Both the position numbers and the translations under genes were made by a program. From Fulvia fulva (lineage: Eukaryota > Ascomycota > Dothideomycetes > Mycosphaerellales > Mycosphaerellaceae), in assembly GCF_020509005.1 (NCBI RefSeq), contig NC_063014.1, positions 5,270,001-5,334,000 on the forward strand: 64,000 nt of DNA, written 5' to 3'. The notes beneath the pieces were generated by a model. The model was not told the DNA's origin. It worked only from the letters and a program-made list of their open reading frames with translations, and ran no database searches. Of the stretch, positions 34,007 to 45,450 are shown in pieces (position 1 is the stretch's first letter; each line of letters begins with the position of its first letter).

Positions 34007-36285
34007 TGTTGTGAATCAGGTGACTTGGGTACCATATTAGTCAGGACTTGGCACACACACCCTATATCAGCAATATCTATAGCCACCATAGGTACATCTT
34101 ATGCAATTCAGAAGGTATCTGATCACCCTTATTGTTTCATGGTTCAGCAAGCTTGTACACTCGTCAATCACCCCTACAACAGGTTATGAGCCCGGGTGCT
34201 CCTCTGCCTATTCGACCTGAAGCCTGAATTGTCATCAGAGCCTCTATCAAGGATCAGCTTGCTTTGCTAGTGACCCTGACCCTGCATTTGCCTTATCTGT
34301 ATCCAATCGATTCAGCAGCACCTACAGGAAGCCGAGGTCCTAAGCATCAATACCAGTGGTACAGCAGAAGAGCTAGGCCCAATAAATTTGGAGAGCAGAA
34401 CAAACAACCACAGCAGCCTGGCCAAATCCGCCAAGGACAACCAGGTGCTGAAGAAGGGAGTCCAGTTCTAAGCCTAGAAAACGATGCTCCTGACAGCCCT
34501 TCTAGAGAACGATCTAGCTGGGCATGTCTTCTATGATCTGGACTAGGTGGACAAGGTTTCAATGCCTTCCCTAGCAACTTATAGGGGAGAGACCACACCC
34601 ATTAGGTAGGATAGCCTAGGCTACAAGGCTGTATACAAGAAATGGAAGATCAATGATATAAAAGCATTTAGTTGCATCACATCAAGACTTGATCCAAGCA
34701 TAAGGCCAAACTTTGGTAAGGCAGACAAGTCTGCCAAAGAGCTATATGATACCATTGCAATAACCTGGAAACCTGTGGTCATAATTGATCTATATAATGT
34801 AATAAGGAGTGTCAACAAGCTAAAGCTTGATAAGCTTCGCCTAAATACCCTTAGATACTATGAATCATTCTAATCCTAGGTACACAACTATAGGATTGCT
34901 CTAGATTAGTTTATAGTAACCTTATAGGTAGATAACAAGAGGAAGCTTAAGCCTCTCTTTGTTATACTAGATAGGTACTACAGACTTAACTTTATAGAGG
35001 GACTGAACTATATTAAATGGCTCAGAACATAGAGGCATAACAATCCTCTAGAAACTACATCCCTAGAGACTATAATCTCTACCTTTAGAAGGGAACAAGT
35101 CCTAATATCTATTAGGACTAGACTTATTAGGGGAGCTTTTGATAATAAGGATCTGTGTACTCAATGTACCTATAAGTATACTAATACTAATTGCTTTAAG
35201 CAGCATTCGGAGAAGAACTCTAGGAGTAAAGGGATAGACCCTAGGAAGGAGAAACCCCTAAAGCAGAAAGCCTAAGGCTAGAAAGGTAAGGGAAAGGGCA
35301 AAGTAGTAGCAGCTATTAAAGATAATAACTAATTAGAGTCTAACACCCCTTAGAAGCGAGATGCTTTTAATAAAGGGAAGCAATTAGACTTCTAACTACC
35401 TTATAGGAGAGTAAGAGTAGTAGTAGCAATAGTAGTAAATGAACTAATCTATAGAAGAGCCGCTACTATAGTGCTTAGCCTACTTATATTAGACAAAATC
35501 TAGGATATAGGCACTTCCTTTTATATTACTAATATACTAGATAATCTTATCAATATAAGGCGACTATATAAACCTAAATGCTTCTCCTAAGTAGTTAGAC
35601 GATCCTAGCTATATACTAAGGGAGATATAGAAATTGTGTTTAAGAACCAATTTAGCTAAAAGCAAACCTTTATAGCCTGTAATATCCTATACTCCCTAGA
35701 TACTAATACTATATTAATTTCTATAGAACTTATATTTAAAGATTATAGCATCTATATAGACAGGCTATTAAATACCCTACTCTAGAAAGGTAAGCTAGTA
35801 GGCCTGCTTATAATAGTTAAGAATGTGACTATACTTAGAAACTTCCGTATTAGGAGAGCTCTAAAGAGCAAAATTAATAGATCAAAACTAAGAGGCCTTA
35901 TAGTACTTACCTTTACTAAGCTAAGAGCTAATACTATTAGATAGTACTAAAGACTTAGGCATATTAGTAGCACCTTACTTAATACTACGAAGAGTATAGT
36001 AATAAGCCTTAAAGGAATTAATACTATAGAACTTAGACACTACGAGCTATATAAGTTATCTAGGTTATAGAGAGTTGTTTTAAGAACTCCTAGACCCTTA
36101 GTACTATATACCCTTAATGAAATTCATATAGATCTAATTGGCCTAATTAAGCTAGTATCTTTATAGAAGTATAAGTACTGTCTAATACTTACCTATATAA
36201 AGATAAGGATAAGATAGTATATACTATTAAAGAAGAAAGATTATGCCCCTATAGTAATCAAGGCATTCTTAGCTAAGATATAAAT
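34007..36285 (+). mobile_element. Copia-type LTR retrotransposon fragment (copia C)
   Basis: A TG...CA segment at 34007-34181 (TGTTGTGAAT...CTACAACA) is the presumed 5' LTR, because it is followed at once by GGTTATGAGCCCG, the same primer-binding site as the other copia elements here. Decayed gag follows, with a Cys/His knuckle-like stretch near 35157-35210. Then come a retropepsin-like D-x-G-T-S region near 35503 and GAG-pre-integrase/integrase start motifs (LRHISSTLL near 35950; IHIDLIGLIKLV near 36125). Many in-frame TAG codons. The element ends near 36285 at an AT-rich TAAATAAATAAATA tail belonging to another insertion. No 3' LTR was found. Confidence 0.7.
34182..34196 (+). other. Copia C primer-binding site, initiator tRNA-Met anticodon arm
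   Basis: GGTTATGAGCCCGGG lies directly after the LTR CA end. It is complementary to the anticodon stem-loop of eukaryotic initiator tRNA-Met (CCCGGGCTCATAACC, with CAT in the loop). This is the least mutated of three copies in the window. Confidence 0.7.
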
Positions 36286-36640
36286 AAATAAATATATTTA
36301 TAATGCCTATCTAGCTCCTAAAAAGTCTACGAGGCCGGGGGCTATTAAGAAAGAGAGAGGGGAAAACCGTCGTACGGGGAAAACCCTCTTTAGGTATTAG
36401 TAAGTTCTCTCTATTACTTATTAGTCAATCTGTCGTACTAGAAGCAGTAAGTACTAGGTAGTTAGCCGCCCCGGAGTACTAATCTACCCGGTACCTAGGA
36501 ACGAGTATTAGTAGCTAGCCGACTATCGAGTAGACGACAGGTCGACTATTAGTAGAGGAGGGTCGTCTATCGAATAGGAGACAGGTTGACCGTCGAGCGG
36601 AAAACGAGCTGGCCGTCGAGTAGACGACGAGTCGACCCTT
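36286..36640 (-). mobile_element. LINE 3' end fragment
   Basis: An A/T tail (TAAATAAATAAATATATTT) marks the insertion edge. At about 36358-36390 the motif GGGGAAAACCGT...GGGGAAAACCC closely parallels the 3' regions of the two minus-strand LINEs (45350-45390 and 59150-59190). The rest holds no reading frame. The right boundary is hidden by the Gypsy insertion at 36646. Confidence 0.45.
36515..36640. repeat. Degenerate tandem repeat, about 45-bp period
   Basis: Units share TATCGAGTAGACGAC / TATCGAATAGGAGAC / GTCGAGTAGACGAC followed by a GGTCGAC-like stretch, starting near 36524, 36568 and 36614. It is the only tandem array of this period I noticed. Confidence 0.5.
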
Positions 36641-36645
36641 CCGGG
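36641..36645. repeat. Gypsy target-site duplication, left
   Basis: CCGGG, repeated exactly at 42937-42941 after the 3' LTR. Confidence 0.93.
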
Positions 36646-37165
36646 TGTCATAGTCTCCCTATAGAGAGTATAGAAGGTGGGGACAGAAGAGCCTCAGAGT
36701 GCTCAGAAGTCGTCAAGAAGTGACAGTCCAGCTTGGTGTGTGAGCGCTAAGAATCACATGCCCCGTAACATTCACTACGGGACCTAGCCCTCCAAATTCA
36801 CCCCTCTACCAAACCTTGACAGATTTACTTCGGCTCGTGACTGTATGACTCACGGCACTCCCGCGAGCACCCGCGACTACGCTGGACCCTAGAAGAAGCA
36901 CGTGGAAGACTCGGAACGTAGGGCAGGTTGGAATAAGGTTTTGAGCAAAGCTGCTAAGCGCGGCTTCGTACGGGTTAGCCCTGTTGATACGGGGACACGC
37001 ACTCGCGAGGGTCGCGTATAAATATCTGGCCTTCCCTAGGCCTCTCTTGCTTCCTTCGTCTTTTGTTTTGTGTAGCAATCATACTATACCCTTTTGTATC
37101 TACACTTCGCACCTACATTCTCGCTTTCACCCTTATATCTTATAGGCTAGGCTCTCGCCCTAACA
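36646..37165 (+). repeat. Gypsy 5' LTR, 520 bp
   Basis: Begins TGTCATAGTCTCCC and ends CGCCCTAACA. A TATAAATA box lies at about 37017. Less mutated than the 3' copy. The open frame on its minus strand is repeated in the 3' LTR and is not a gene. Confidence 0.95.
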
Positions 37166-37204
37166 TCACAAAAGACTAACAAACCGTCAACCACTCGAGT
37201 CATC

Positions 37205-38420
37205 CTTATAGGTGACTACGCCACCGATAGAGGTGTCAACCTCGATAACCAAGACACTCTATTCCACTTTAGTAAGTAGACTAACATCCCCTTCTCGAAC
37301 GCCGCTACCTTCGGTGCCTAGGCAAACGCTAACCCCGACACCGCCTACGCTCTCATTAACCGCACCGTCTCCTCTTTCCGCGAGACCGCCTAGTAGGTCG
37401 AGCAAGCAAACAACTAAGTAATATACCTTTAAGGTATTGTGAACACCTTCTAGAACCTCGCCCCGCACGCCGACGACAACCGCCGCTAGCACTTCTCTAA
37501 GAAGGTCAACGACCTAGACGAGTTCGACGGTAACAAGAGCAAGTTTGAGGCATTTAAGACATAGCTTACCATCAAGCTATTAGCTAATGCCGACCACTTT
37601 CCGTAAGAGAAGGACAAAGTCACGTACGTCTTCTCCCTCCTTCGGGGAGACGCCGCGGCTTAGGTACAATACTACATCGACAACGCTACGTAGACTATCG
37701 GCTGCCCGGACGTCCTTACCTTAATACAGGACCTCCGTGCTGCCTTTAGTGATCTAGACCGTAGAGCCACCGCCTAGAACGCTATCTACAACCTCCTCTA
37801 GAAGAACAAGAGCTTCGCCGAGTACCTCGCGGCCTTTAACCGCGACATCGGGTTCACCGGCTACAACGAAGAGACTAAGAAGAGCACTCTCCGCCGTGGT
37901 TTGTTAGCAGAGCTTCTTCGAGCCCTCGAGGACAAGGACGTTAGTGCTATAAGCTTCCGTGAGCTCGTCGAGACCTACTAGCGCCTCGACTCTAATATGA
38001 AACACACCGCCTCTCTCCTCGCTTCCCGTTCTTAAGGTCGTTAGCCTCGTGGTCCCGGAAGCCACTTCGCTGCTCTACTAGGCGCCGCCGCTCCTACGGC
38101 TCTCCCTCCCGTCTCTATAGGTAACGCTATAGATCTCAGCGCTAGTGCCGCCGTCCCTCGAGTCTAGGGCCTCGTTAACGGTAAGCTTACTCCCGAAGAG
38201 AAGCTTCGCCGTCGCTAGGCCGGACTCTGTACCTACTACGGCGGTCCAGGCTATATCGTAGCTAACTGTCCGTAGCTCGCTACCCGTAACGCCCGCAACC
38301 CGGTTCGCGGCGCTGTCGGCGCTATCGAGCCTACTCCTACTACTCCCGCTAAGCAGGAAAAAGCCTAGGTCTTCCTCATCGACGCGATGAAGACTAAGAA
38401 CAACGTTTACCGAAAGTGAA
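37205..38420 (+). pseudogene. Gypsy gag remnant
   Basis: The translation shows FDGNKSKFEAFKT, VFSLLRGDAA, FAEYLAAFNRDIGFTGYNEE, a Retrotrans_gag-type capsid, and then a damaged zinc knuckle CTYYGGPGYIVANCP. The second Cys and the His of a CX2CX4HX4C knuckle have become Tyr, both explained by single transitions (TGC to TAC, CAC to TAC). At least fifteen in-frame stops, mostly TAG. Confidence 0.85.
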
Positions 38421-38429
38421 GAGAGGAAA

Positions 38430-41400
38430 GAAGTTGAGGATCAATACAGTATAGCTAGACCTATACGACGAGACGGGCAAGGACCACGCTTACAAACCGT
38501 TCGTTACGAATGTAAATATCGGCTCAAAGAAACTCTCTTCTTCCAATCTCACTCTTATAGACACTGGCGCACTAGGCGAGTCTTTTATAGACTATAAACT
38601 CGCGACCTCTCTCAACCTCGAACCCTAGGAACTGAAGTACCCTCGCACCCTTGAACTCTTTAACGGCACGGAGACTACCACTAGTAAGATTACTTATGTT
38701 GTACACACGTCAATTACCCTCGGAGGCAAGCGTATGTCGATCACTAGCTTCCTTACGTCCCTACCGCATTAGAAGTTTATCCTCGGCCTCCCCTAGTTTA
38801 GACGACACCGACCTATTATCGACTAGACTTCCCTTACTATCAGCTTCCCTCTAGAAGTTCCTCCGGCACCTCCGCCTTCTCCGCCGCCTTAGCGCGGTCC
38901 TAAGTATACTAAGATCTTCTAGGTAAACGCCGCTGCCTTCACTACTGCTACTAAGCAGCCTAAAGCTTAAGTCTTCGCCGCCTCTCTCCGCGATATCGAC
39001 ATCGCCCTCGAGAAGCTCGATAAGAAGCGTATACCTACCGACCCTACTACGAAGGTCCCTCCTTAGGCACACTACATCCTCTACGTATTCGATACTAAAG
39101 CCGCAGACGAGCTACCTCCTTATCGCCCTTACGACCATAAGATTGAGCTAGAAGAAGGTATAGAGACACCGTTCGGACCGTTATATTCTATGTCCCGAGA
39201 AGAGCTTATCGTCCTTAAGAGATACCTCGAAGAGAACCTAAAGAAGGGGTTCATTCGAGCGAGCCGTTCTAGCGCTAGCAGTCCCGTTATGTTCGTTAAG
39301 AAGCCCGGCGGTGGTCTACGCTTCTACGTAGACTACCGAGGCTTAAACGCTGTTATAAAGAAGAACCGCTACCTAATACCGTTGATTCAGGAGACGCTCG
39401 AGCGCCTCTCTAAGGCCAAGTACTTCACTAAGCTCGATGTCATCGCTACGTTTAACAAGTTACAAATGGCAGAAGGACACGAGTATCTTATAGCCTTCCG
39501 TACTCGCTACGGGCTGTTCGAGTCGCTCGTTATGCCCTTCGGCGTTTGTAACGGGCCTAGTACCTTCTAGAACTTCATTAACGACATCCTTTAGGAGTTC
39601 CTCGATCAGTTCTACACTACCTACATCGACGACATCCCAGTCTATAGCGAGACTAAGGAGGAGCACCGCGAGCACGTCTGTAAGGTCCTTTAGAAGCTCG
39701 TAGACGCCGGCTTGTAGCTCGACATCGACAAGTACGAGTTTGAGAAGACCGAAGTCAAGTTCCTTAGTTTGATCATTACCGTAGACGGCATCAAGATGGA
39801 CTAAGAGAAGATCGACGCTATCGTCGAATAGGATGCTCCTACGAACGTCAAAGAGGTCTAGGGTTTCCTAGGCTTTGCCAACTTCTACCGCCGCTTTATC
39901 TACGCATTTTCGGGCGTAGTACGCCCTTTGACGAAGCTCACGCGCAAGGGTGAGAAGTTCGCCTAGACCGACGAATGCTAGGAGGCTTTTGACTTGCTTA
40001 AAGCGAAGTTTGTTAAGAACCCGCTTCTACGGCACTTCGATTTCGAACTAGAGACCCGTGTAGAGACCGACGTATCCGACGGCGTAGTAGGCGGTGTCCT
40101 GCTATAACGCCGCTCGCCTGAATCCCCCTGGTTACCTGTCGCCTTCCTCTCTAAGAAGATGACCGCCACGGAGTATAACTACGAGATCTACGACAAGGAG
40201 CTTCTCGCTATCGTTAAAGCTTTCGAAGAGTAGCGCCCCGAGCTCGAAGGCTCTGCTATGCCCGTCCAAGTAAGCTCCGACCATAAGAACCTCGTCTACT
40301 TTATAAAGAGCAAGCTACTTAATCGTCGCTAGGCCCGCTAGAGCGAGTTCCTCTCCCGGTTCAACTTCGTGATCTCGTACACGCCCGGTAAGGACAACTC
40401 GATAGCCGACGCCCTTACCCGCCGCCCTAGTGACTCTCTAGTTGATCGAAGAGGGGGCCGGCAAATCGTAGGGCAACAAGTCATCAAAGAGCACAACCTC
40501 TCTTCCGAGCTTCGAGAGTACCTATCGAACGGCTAGCCTACGCTCGCCGCTTCCTTTACTACTCTCGTGCTCGCTCCTGCCTACCTTAACGAGAGTGACG
40601 ATGAATCCGAGCCTAAAGAATACGCCTCGGACGCTAAGGACTTGAACGACGATGAAGAGGGCTTAGTAACGACCGACGGCTCATCCGAATTAGACTTTAA
40701 GGGGTTTGATAATAAGGAGCAGCCCGAAGGCATTATAGCACGAGTACGAACAGCGTACGATGCCGACATAGACGCCTAAGAGTTAGTTCAGGCCCTTGAA
40801 TCTGGCGCGAGGACATTCCCGGGCTTCTCGCTGTCCGAGTACGAGCTCTAGGGAGGTGTCGTCTACTTCCGTAAGAAGCTTTACGTACCGTAGCCCGAAG
40901 GCTCTAATATCCGAGCTGAGATTCTTCAAATCATCCACGACTCCGCCTCTAGGGGTCACCTAGGCGTAGCTAAGACCCACAAGCTCCTCGCTAGGTATTA
41001 CTAGTGGCCGTATTCCTAGAAGGACGTCCGCCGCTACGTACTAAACTACGCTACTTACCGAAGAGCTAAAGCTAACCGCTACCGTCCCTACGGTCTCTTG
41101 CACCCTCTCCCGGCTCCTGATCGTCCGTAGAAGCACATCACTATAGACTTTATCACCGATCTTCCTTACGGTAAGACCTTTAGCGGCGTAAAAGCAAAGG
41201 CCCTTCTAGTGATCGTGGACCGTTACTCTAAGGACCGGTATATAATCCCGTGCTAGAGTATGACCGTAAAGGAGACTGCTCGCTTGTTCTACGAATTCGT
41301 CTGGCGCTTTCAAGGCCTCCCGGATAGCATTACCTCTAACAGAGGCACCTAGTTCATCTCGTACTTCTAGAAGCGTCTATATGCTATCCTAGGCATCAAG

Positions 41401-42400
41401 CATAACCTCTCGACCAGTTTTTAGCTACAGACCGACGGCTAGACCGAAATTACGAACGCTATCCTCGAGTAGGTCCTTCGTTACTTCGTCGACTACTACT
41501 AGAAGGATTGGCCTTAGTATATCCCTACGGTGGAGTTCGCTACTCGTAACTAGGACTCGGAGACTACTAGCTACTCTCCCTTCTATACTACGAGAGGTTA
41601 CTACCCTCGTATAGGTATAGAACTAGAAGAACCTCTCCCGCCTACCGAAGACGCAAACGAGCAAGCAGCAGACGAGTTCGCTACTATACTCTTATAGATC
41701 TATAAAGAAGTTCACGACGAGATAGTGTACGTATAAGCAATCTACGAGGATTAAGCCAATCGTCGTCGCTAGCCAGCTCCCGACTACTAAGTAGGCGATA
41801 TAGTCTACCTCAACTCTAAGAACATCAAGACAGACCGCCCCTCTAAGAAGCTGAACTAGAAGAACCTAGGTCCTTTTAAGATCACCGAGCGTATTAGTTC
41901 ACACGCCTACCGTCTAGCTCTTCCTACGAACATAAATATCCACGACGTCTTCTATCCCGTACGCCTTCGGCCGTCGGCTAAGGACCCATTCCCGAACCAG
42001 AACTAAGACATACTAGGTCCTCCCGATGAAGTAGAAGTCGACGAGCCTGTTAACCTACCTTCTAACGACTATGCCGTCCGCAAGATCCGGGGAATCCGCG
42101 TAGAGCCTAACGACGTTAAAGGACTACCGCCGATCAAGTATAAAGTCGAATAGTAAGGTTGCCCTAAGTAGGATACCTTATAGGAACCTATCTAATATAT
42201 TATCTTCAATCGTTAAGCAATCGAAGAATACTACGCCCGCGTAGACGGCCTAGAAGTCAATATCGGCAGGCTCTTCGAATCTGAGCTCTTCGACGGGGCT
42301 TACTAATAGTGTATCGACTATAATATTAGGCCTAGGCCTAGTACTGAAGCTAAACATCCTCGATATGTGGAACTACTACGGCTTCGTAGGAACTTAGCTT
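38430..42400 (+). pseudogene. Gypsy pol remnant: protease, RT, RNase H, integrase, chromodomain
   Basis: Protease near 38555 (LIDTGALGESF). The RT at about 39190-39660 is the longest open stretch ([37 protein letters not shown], and YIDDI at the catalytic site). RNase H near 40060 reads ETDVSD for ETDASD. Integrase: HLGVAKTHKLLARYY, DFITDLPYG, VDRYSKDRY and the later Asp/Glu motifs. The C-terminus near 42080-42180 reads YAVRKIRGIRV...IKYKVE then stop then GCPK, a chromodomain with its conserved Trp (W-x-G-C) turned to TAG. Chromodomains steer integration to heterochromatin. All conserved blocks are interrupted by TAG. Confidence 0.88.
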
Positions 42401-42416
42401 TGTTTAGGGGGGCTAC

Positions 42417-42936
42417 TGTTATAGTCTCCCTATAGAGAGTATAGAAGGTAGGGACAGAAGAGCCTCAGAGTGCTCAGAAGTCGTTAAGAAGTGACAGTCT
42501 AGCTTAGTGTATAAGCGCTAAGAATTATATGCCCCGCAATATTCACTACGGGACCTAGCCCTCTAAATTTACCCCTCTACTAAACCTTAATAGATTCACT
42601 TCGGCTCGTGACTATGTGACTCACGGCACTCCCGCGAGCACCCGCGACTGCGCTAGACCCTAGAAGAAGCACGTGGAAGACTCGGAACGTAGGGCAGGTT
42701 GGAATAAGGTTTTGAGCAAAGCTGCTAAGCGCGGCTTCGTACGGGTTAGCCCTGTTGATACGGGGACACGCACTCGCGAGGGTCGCGTATAAATATCTAG
42801 CCTTCCCTAGGCCTCTCTTGCTTCCTTCGTCTTTTGTTTTGTGTAGCAATTATACTATACCCTTTTGCATCTACACTTCGCACCTACATTCTCGCTTTTA
42901 CCCTTACATCTTATAGGCTAGGCTCTCGCCCTAACA
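42417..42936 (+). repeat. Gypsy 3' LTR, 520 bp
   Basis: Begins TGTTATAGTCTCCC, ends CGCCCTAACA. Same length as the 5' LTR but with many extra C-to-T and G-to-A changes at CpA/TpG sites. Confidence 0.95.
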
Positions 42937-42941
42937 CCGGG
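42937..42941. repeat. Gypsy target-site duplication, right
   Basis: CCGGG, identical to 36641-36645. Confidence 0.93.
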
Positions 42942-43356
42942 CTCCTACCCTCTATTAGTACTCCTATCGCTATTCCTCCTACGCTCGGGGTCGCTATAGG
43001 CTATAGAGTACTACTATACTAAGGAGATAGTTGTAGATAGTTTAACTAAACTACTAGCCGGTCCCTAGTTCTAGACCTTCGTACGATAGCTATAGCTAGT
43101 ATAGTAGGAACAATTGTTCCCTACCTTACGACCTAAGTAGGAGTATTATAAATACGGGTCGGTAGGCATGTCGTATTAGTCGAGACACTAGTATAGCGTT
43201 AGTACGAGACTACTATAGAGATCGTCGTCGTATAGTAAAACATAGGTAAAACCGCTAAGGCGTCGGGAAAGGAGTAGGGGCTAGAGATCTAGATTCCCCC
43301 TATATAGGTATAAGAGACTACGTCTCTAATCCTTAGGAATATAAAACCTTTATAAC
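42942..43356 (+). mobile_element. Remnant of another copia element, RNase H tail
   Basis: Around 43020-43110 the translation reads EIVVDSLTKLLAGP...TFVR, the end of a copia RNase H domain (DGLTKPL-type motif), with TAG codons. No LTR could be matched. The remaining sequence to 43356 has no recognisable content. Confidence 0.5.
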
Positions 43357-43590
43357 TGTTAAGAACATATAGGCCGTAGGTCAAGTATATAGGTGTAGGT
43401 ATATTATATAACTAGATTACGTAACTAGAGTTTACTAGCCTATAGGCTAGTAAACATCTAGATACCTAGTATCTACCTATACTAACACTAGCGATACTAT
43501 ATATAGATACACGCTATCCTATTAGGTCCTTCTTCGTCTTTCGTATAATCCGCCGTCTTCTACTACTACGTAACTCGTACCTATTTAATA
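43357..43590 (+). repeat. Copia A 5' LTR, 234 bp
   Basis: The first 155 bases match 61077-61231 closely. The last dozen bases (CGTACCTATTTAATA) match the end of the copia B LTR, showing the two elements are relatives. Confidence 0.82.
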
Positions 43591-43605
43591 GGTTATAAGC
43601 CCGAG
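43591..43605 (+). other. Copia A primer-binding site, initiator tRNA-Met anticodon arm
   Basis: GGTTATAAGCCCGAG follows the LTR directly. It equals the copia C site with G-to-A changes. Confidence 0.65.
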
Positions 43606-43619
43606 TTAGTAACTCGGTG

Positions 43620-45260
43620 TTTTACTCTCGACAAAGTCGTATTAGAGTTATTCCTCTTTAGAACAAAAGGAAGGTAGACTAGAGGCCGTACCCGCATTAT
43701 ATAGGAAGCTATAGCCGTGCTATAGGTATATATAAGACGTAAAAGAGCCTAGTAAGGCACTGTTAGACTCCGAGTTAGAGAGCCTATACTAATACCTTAG
43801 ACAAGTAGGCGAGCTTACTAAGAAGAGTCGCTCTCCGGACATCGCGTTCGTATCGACTAACTGTTTATTCTAAGAGAGCCGTAGTGTCTTAGAAACTCCC
43901 TCTACTAAGAGAGTTACGCTACAGTGTCTTAGTACTAACACGATCCTTCGACTTTCCTCCTCTTCCCGGCGGATAGCTATCCTCTCCGCTATTAACCTCG
44001 CATTCGGTTTATCCTATTTCGATCCGATCGCGTACGACCTAATACATCCTTCTACCTAAGGGCAGCCAACCTGTCCCTTAACTTACAAAAAAATAGAGAA
44101 CGAGACTAGGTTCTTAAGAAAGAGAGTAGCACCTGTTCTAATAAGAGAGAACTACGAAACATAGTTCAAGCTGATAAGAATATACCTAGTATCAAAGCAG
44201 GTTGACTAGGTCCTCGAAGACATCATTACGGACATTCCCGCTACAACCCTATCTATAGCGACACCCTCTACATTATCGGAGTCATCCCTTCCTTTAGATT
44301 AAGCGATAAGGAAGGTATCGTATAGACGGCACAATATAATGGCCCTTTATAAGATATATATCTATCTGTCGACAGATAATTAAAAGATAATATACGAGAT
44401 CCGGTATACGAAGGAGTTATAGGAATAGGCTAAAGCTAAATATAAGAGAAGACTTCTTACTACTAGAAGAAGTTTGCTTTAGTAATATACCAATTTCGTA
44501 ATAACAGAGGACCAGTTAATAGATGACGCCTAGTAGGAGCTTAGCTCAATTATAAGGAGGGCTATTTCAATCTCGCCTTAGTTCTAAGACATTAAGACTA
44601 AGGACAGAAAGATCTAGTAACTCTTAGTAGCTCTACTAGACTTATTTAGCTCAATTCGCGATACAATTGATACCTAGGTGAATCTCTTACTATAAGACAT
44701 TCTTATAATTCTTAGGGAGAAGCAAGAATCAATAATTTATTAAGGGATAGCTATATTCGCTAAGAAGGGTTTCTAGGGCAAGCTTACGTACTATCTCTAC
44801 GGTAGTGACTATTTTATAAGCAAGTACCTATACCTTTCTATAGCTTAGTATACTGTTAGGAATAAGGACAAACTAGCTAGGGTTACCTACTCTACTAAGA
44901 GATAACCGTTACTACCTCGTAGGAGGTCATTATTACTAAATCTTCGTGACGTCCTTAAGGTAATAACGGACCTTATAAAGTAGATAAAGGAGAGCCGTAA
45001 GCTAAAGGCCTCCTCTAGTAAGAAGCCTATAAGGGCCTATACGACCTAGAAAGACGTATTAGACTCTAAGATACTATTAGAAGATAATGATGTTAATAAG
45101 GTTGCCTATTCTACTATAGAAGCTAAAGGTAAGTACCCCTCGTCTAAGTAGTTACTTAACTCTCGTACTTCATTATATATAACTGACTAAGATTTACTAT
45201 TTAGGATACTAAAGCCTCTTTAAAAGAGGAAGTAGATCAAGGTTAGGGGTGGCTATCTAC
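43620..45260 (+). pseudogene. Copia A gag/protease remnant
   Basis: A heavily stopped reading frame with gag-like helical segments. It ends at RGGYLQ, immediately before the LINE insertion, and resumes at 50266 with AIYIGSVVIGSPSRKQIVLENVLFVP, the usual strand pattern of a copia protease region (V-L-x-V-P). Confidence 0.6.
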
Positions 45261-45272
45261 AAGCTATATATA
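45261..45272. repeat. LINE-1 target-site duplication, left
   Basis: AAGCTATATATA, repeated at 50254-50265. Twelve bases, as expected for target-primed reverse transcription. Confidence 0.85.
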
Positions 45273-45450
45273 GATAGATAGATAGATTTGTCATTCCCCT
45301 GTTCTAGGACCCTATCCGGCCTATGTAGGTATATATCTATTGTTATGTACAAAGGGAAACCCGAATAGGTGAAAACCCTTCCCGCCCCCGACTACTCCTT
45401 GTCTAGATTAGCTTTCCCTCTAAACGTACGTAGTCCATGTCACTACCCCG

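Larger units (their letters stand above)
36646..42936 (+). mobile_element. Full-length Gypsy (chromovirus-like) LTR retrotransposon, inactivated
   Basis: 6291 bp bounded by two 520-bp LTRs (36646-37165 and 42417-42936, both TG...CA) and a 5-bp duplication CCGGG. The internal region runs gag, protease, reverse transcriptase, RNase H, integrase and a C-terminal chromodomain-like segment. This order (RT before integrase, chromodomain last) defines Gypsy/chromovirus elements. A purine run (AGGGGGG, 42405-42411) just before the 3' LTR serves as polypurine tract. Reading frames are riddled with TAG codons. LTR differences are transitions of RIP type. It is inserted in older transposon sequence. Confidence 0.96.

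Noticed and set aside
36515..36640. Short repeats as a CRISPR array
   Set aside because: Eukaryotic context, degenerate units, no unique spacers of constant length; it is a decayed tandem repeat.
36806..37078. About 90-codon minus-strand open frame, repeated at 42580-42849
   Set aside because: It lies wholly inside the two Gypsy LTRs and is duplicated only because the LTR is; no domain, and it reads across the LTR promoter region.
43591..43605. tRNA-like GGTTATAAGCCCG sequences as tRNA gene fragments
   Set aside because: No cloverleaf arms around them; position directly after LTR ends identifies primer-binding sites.
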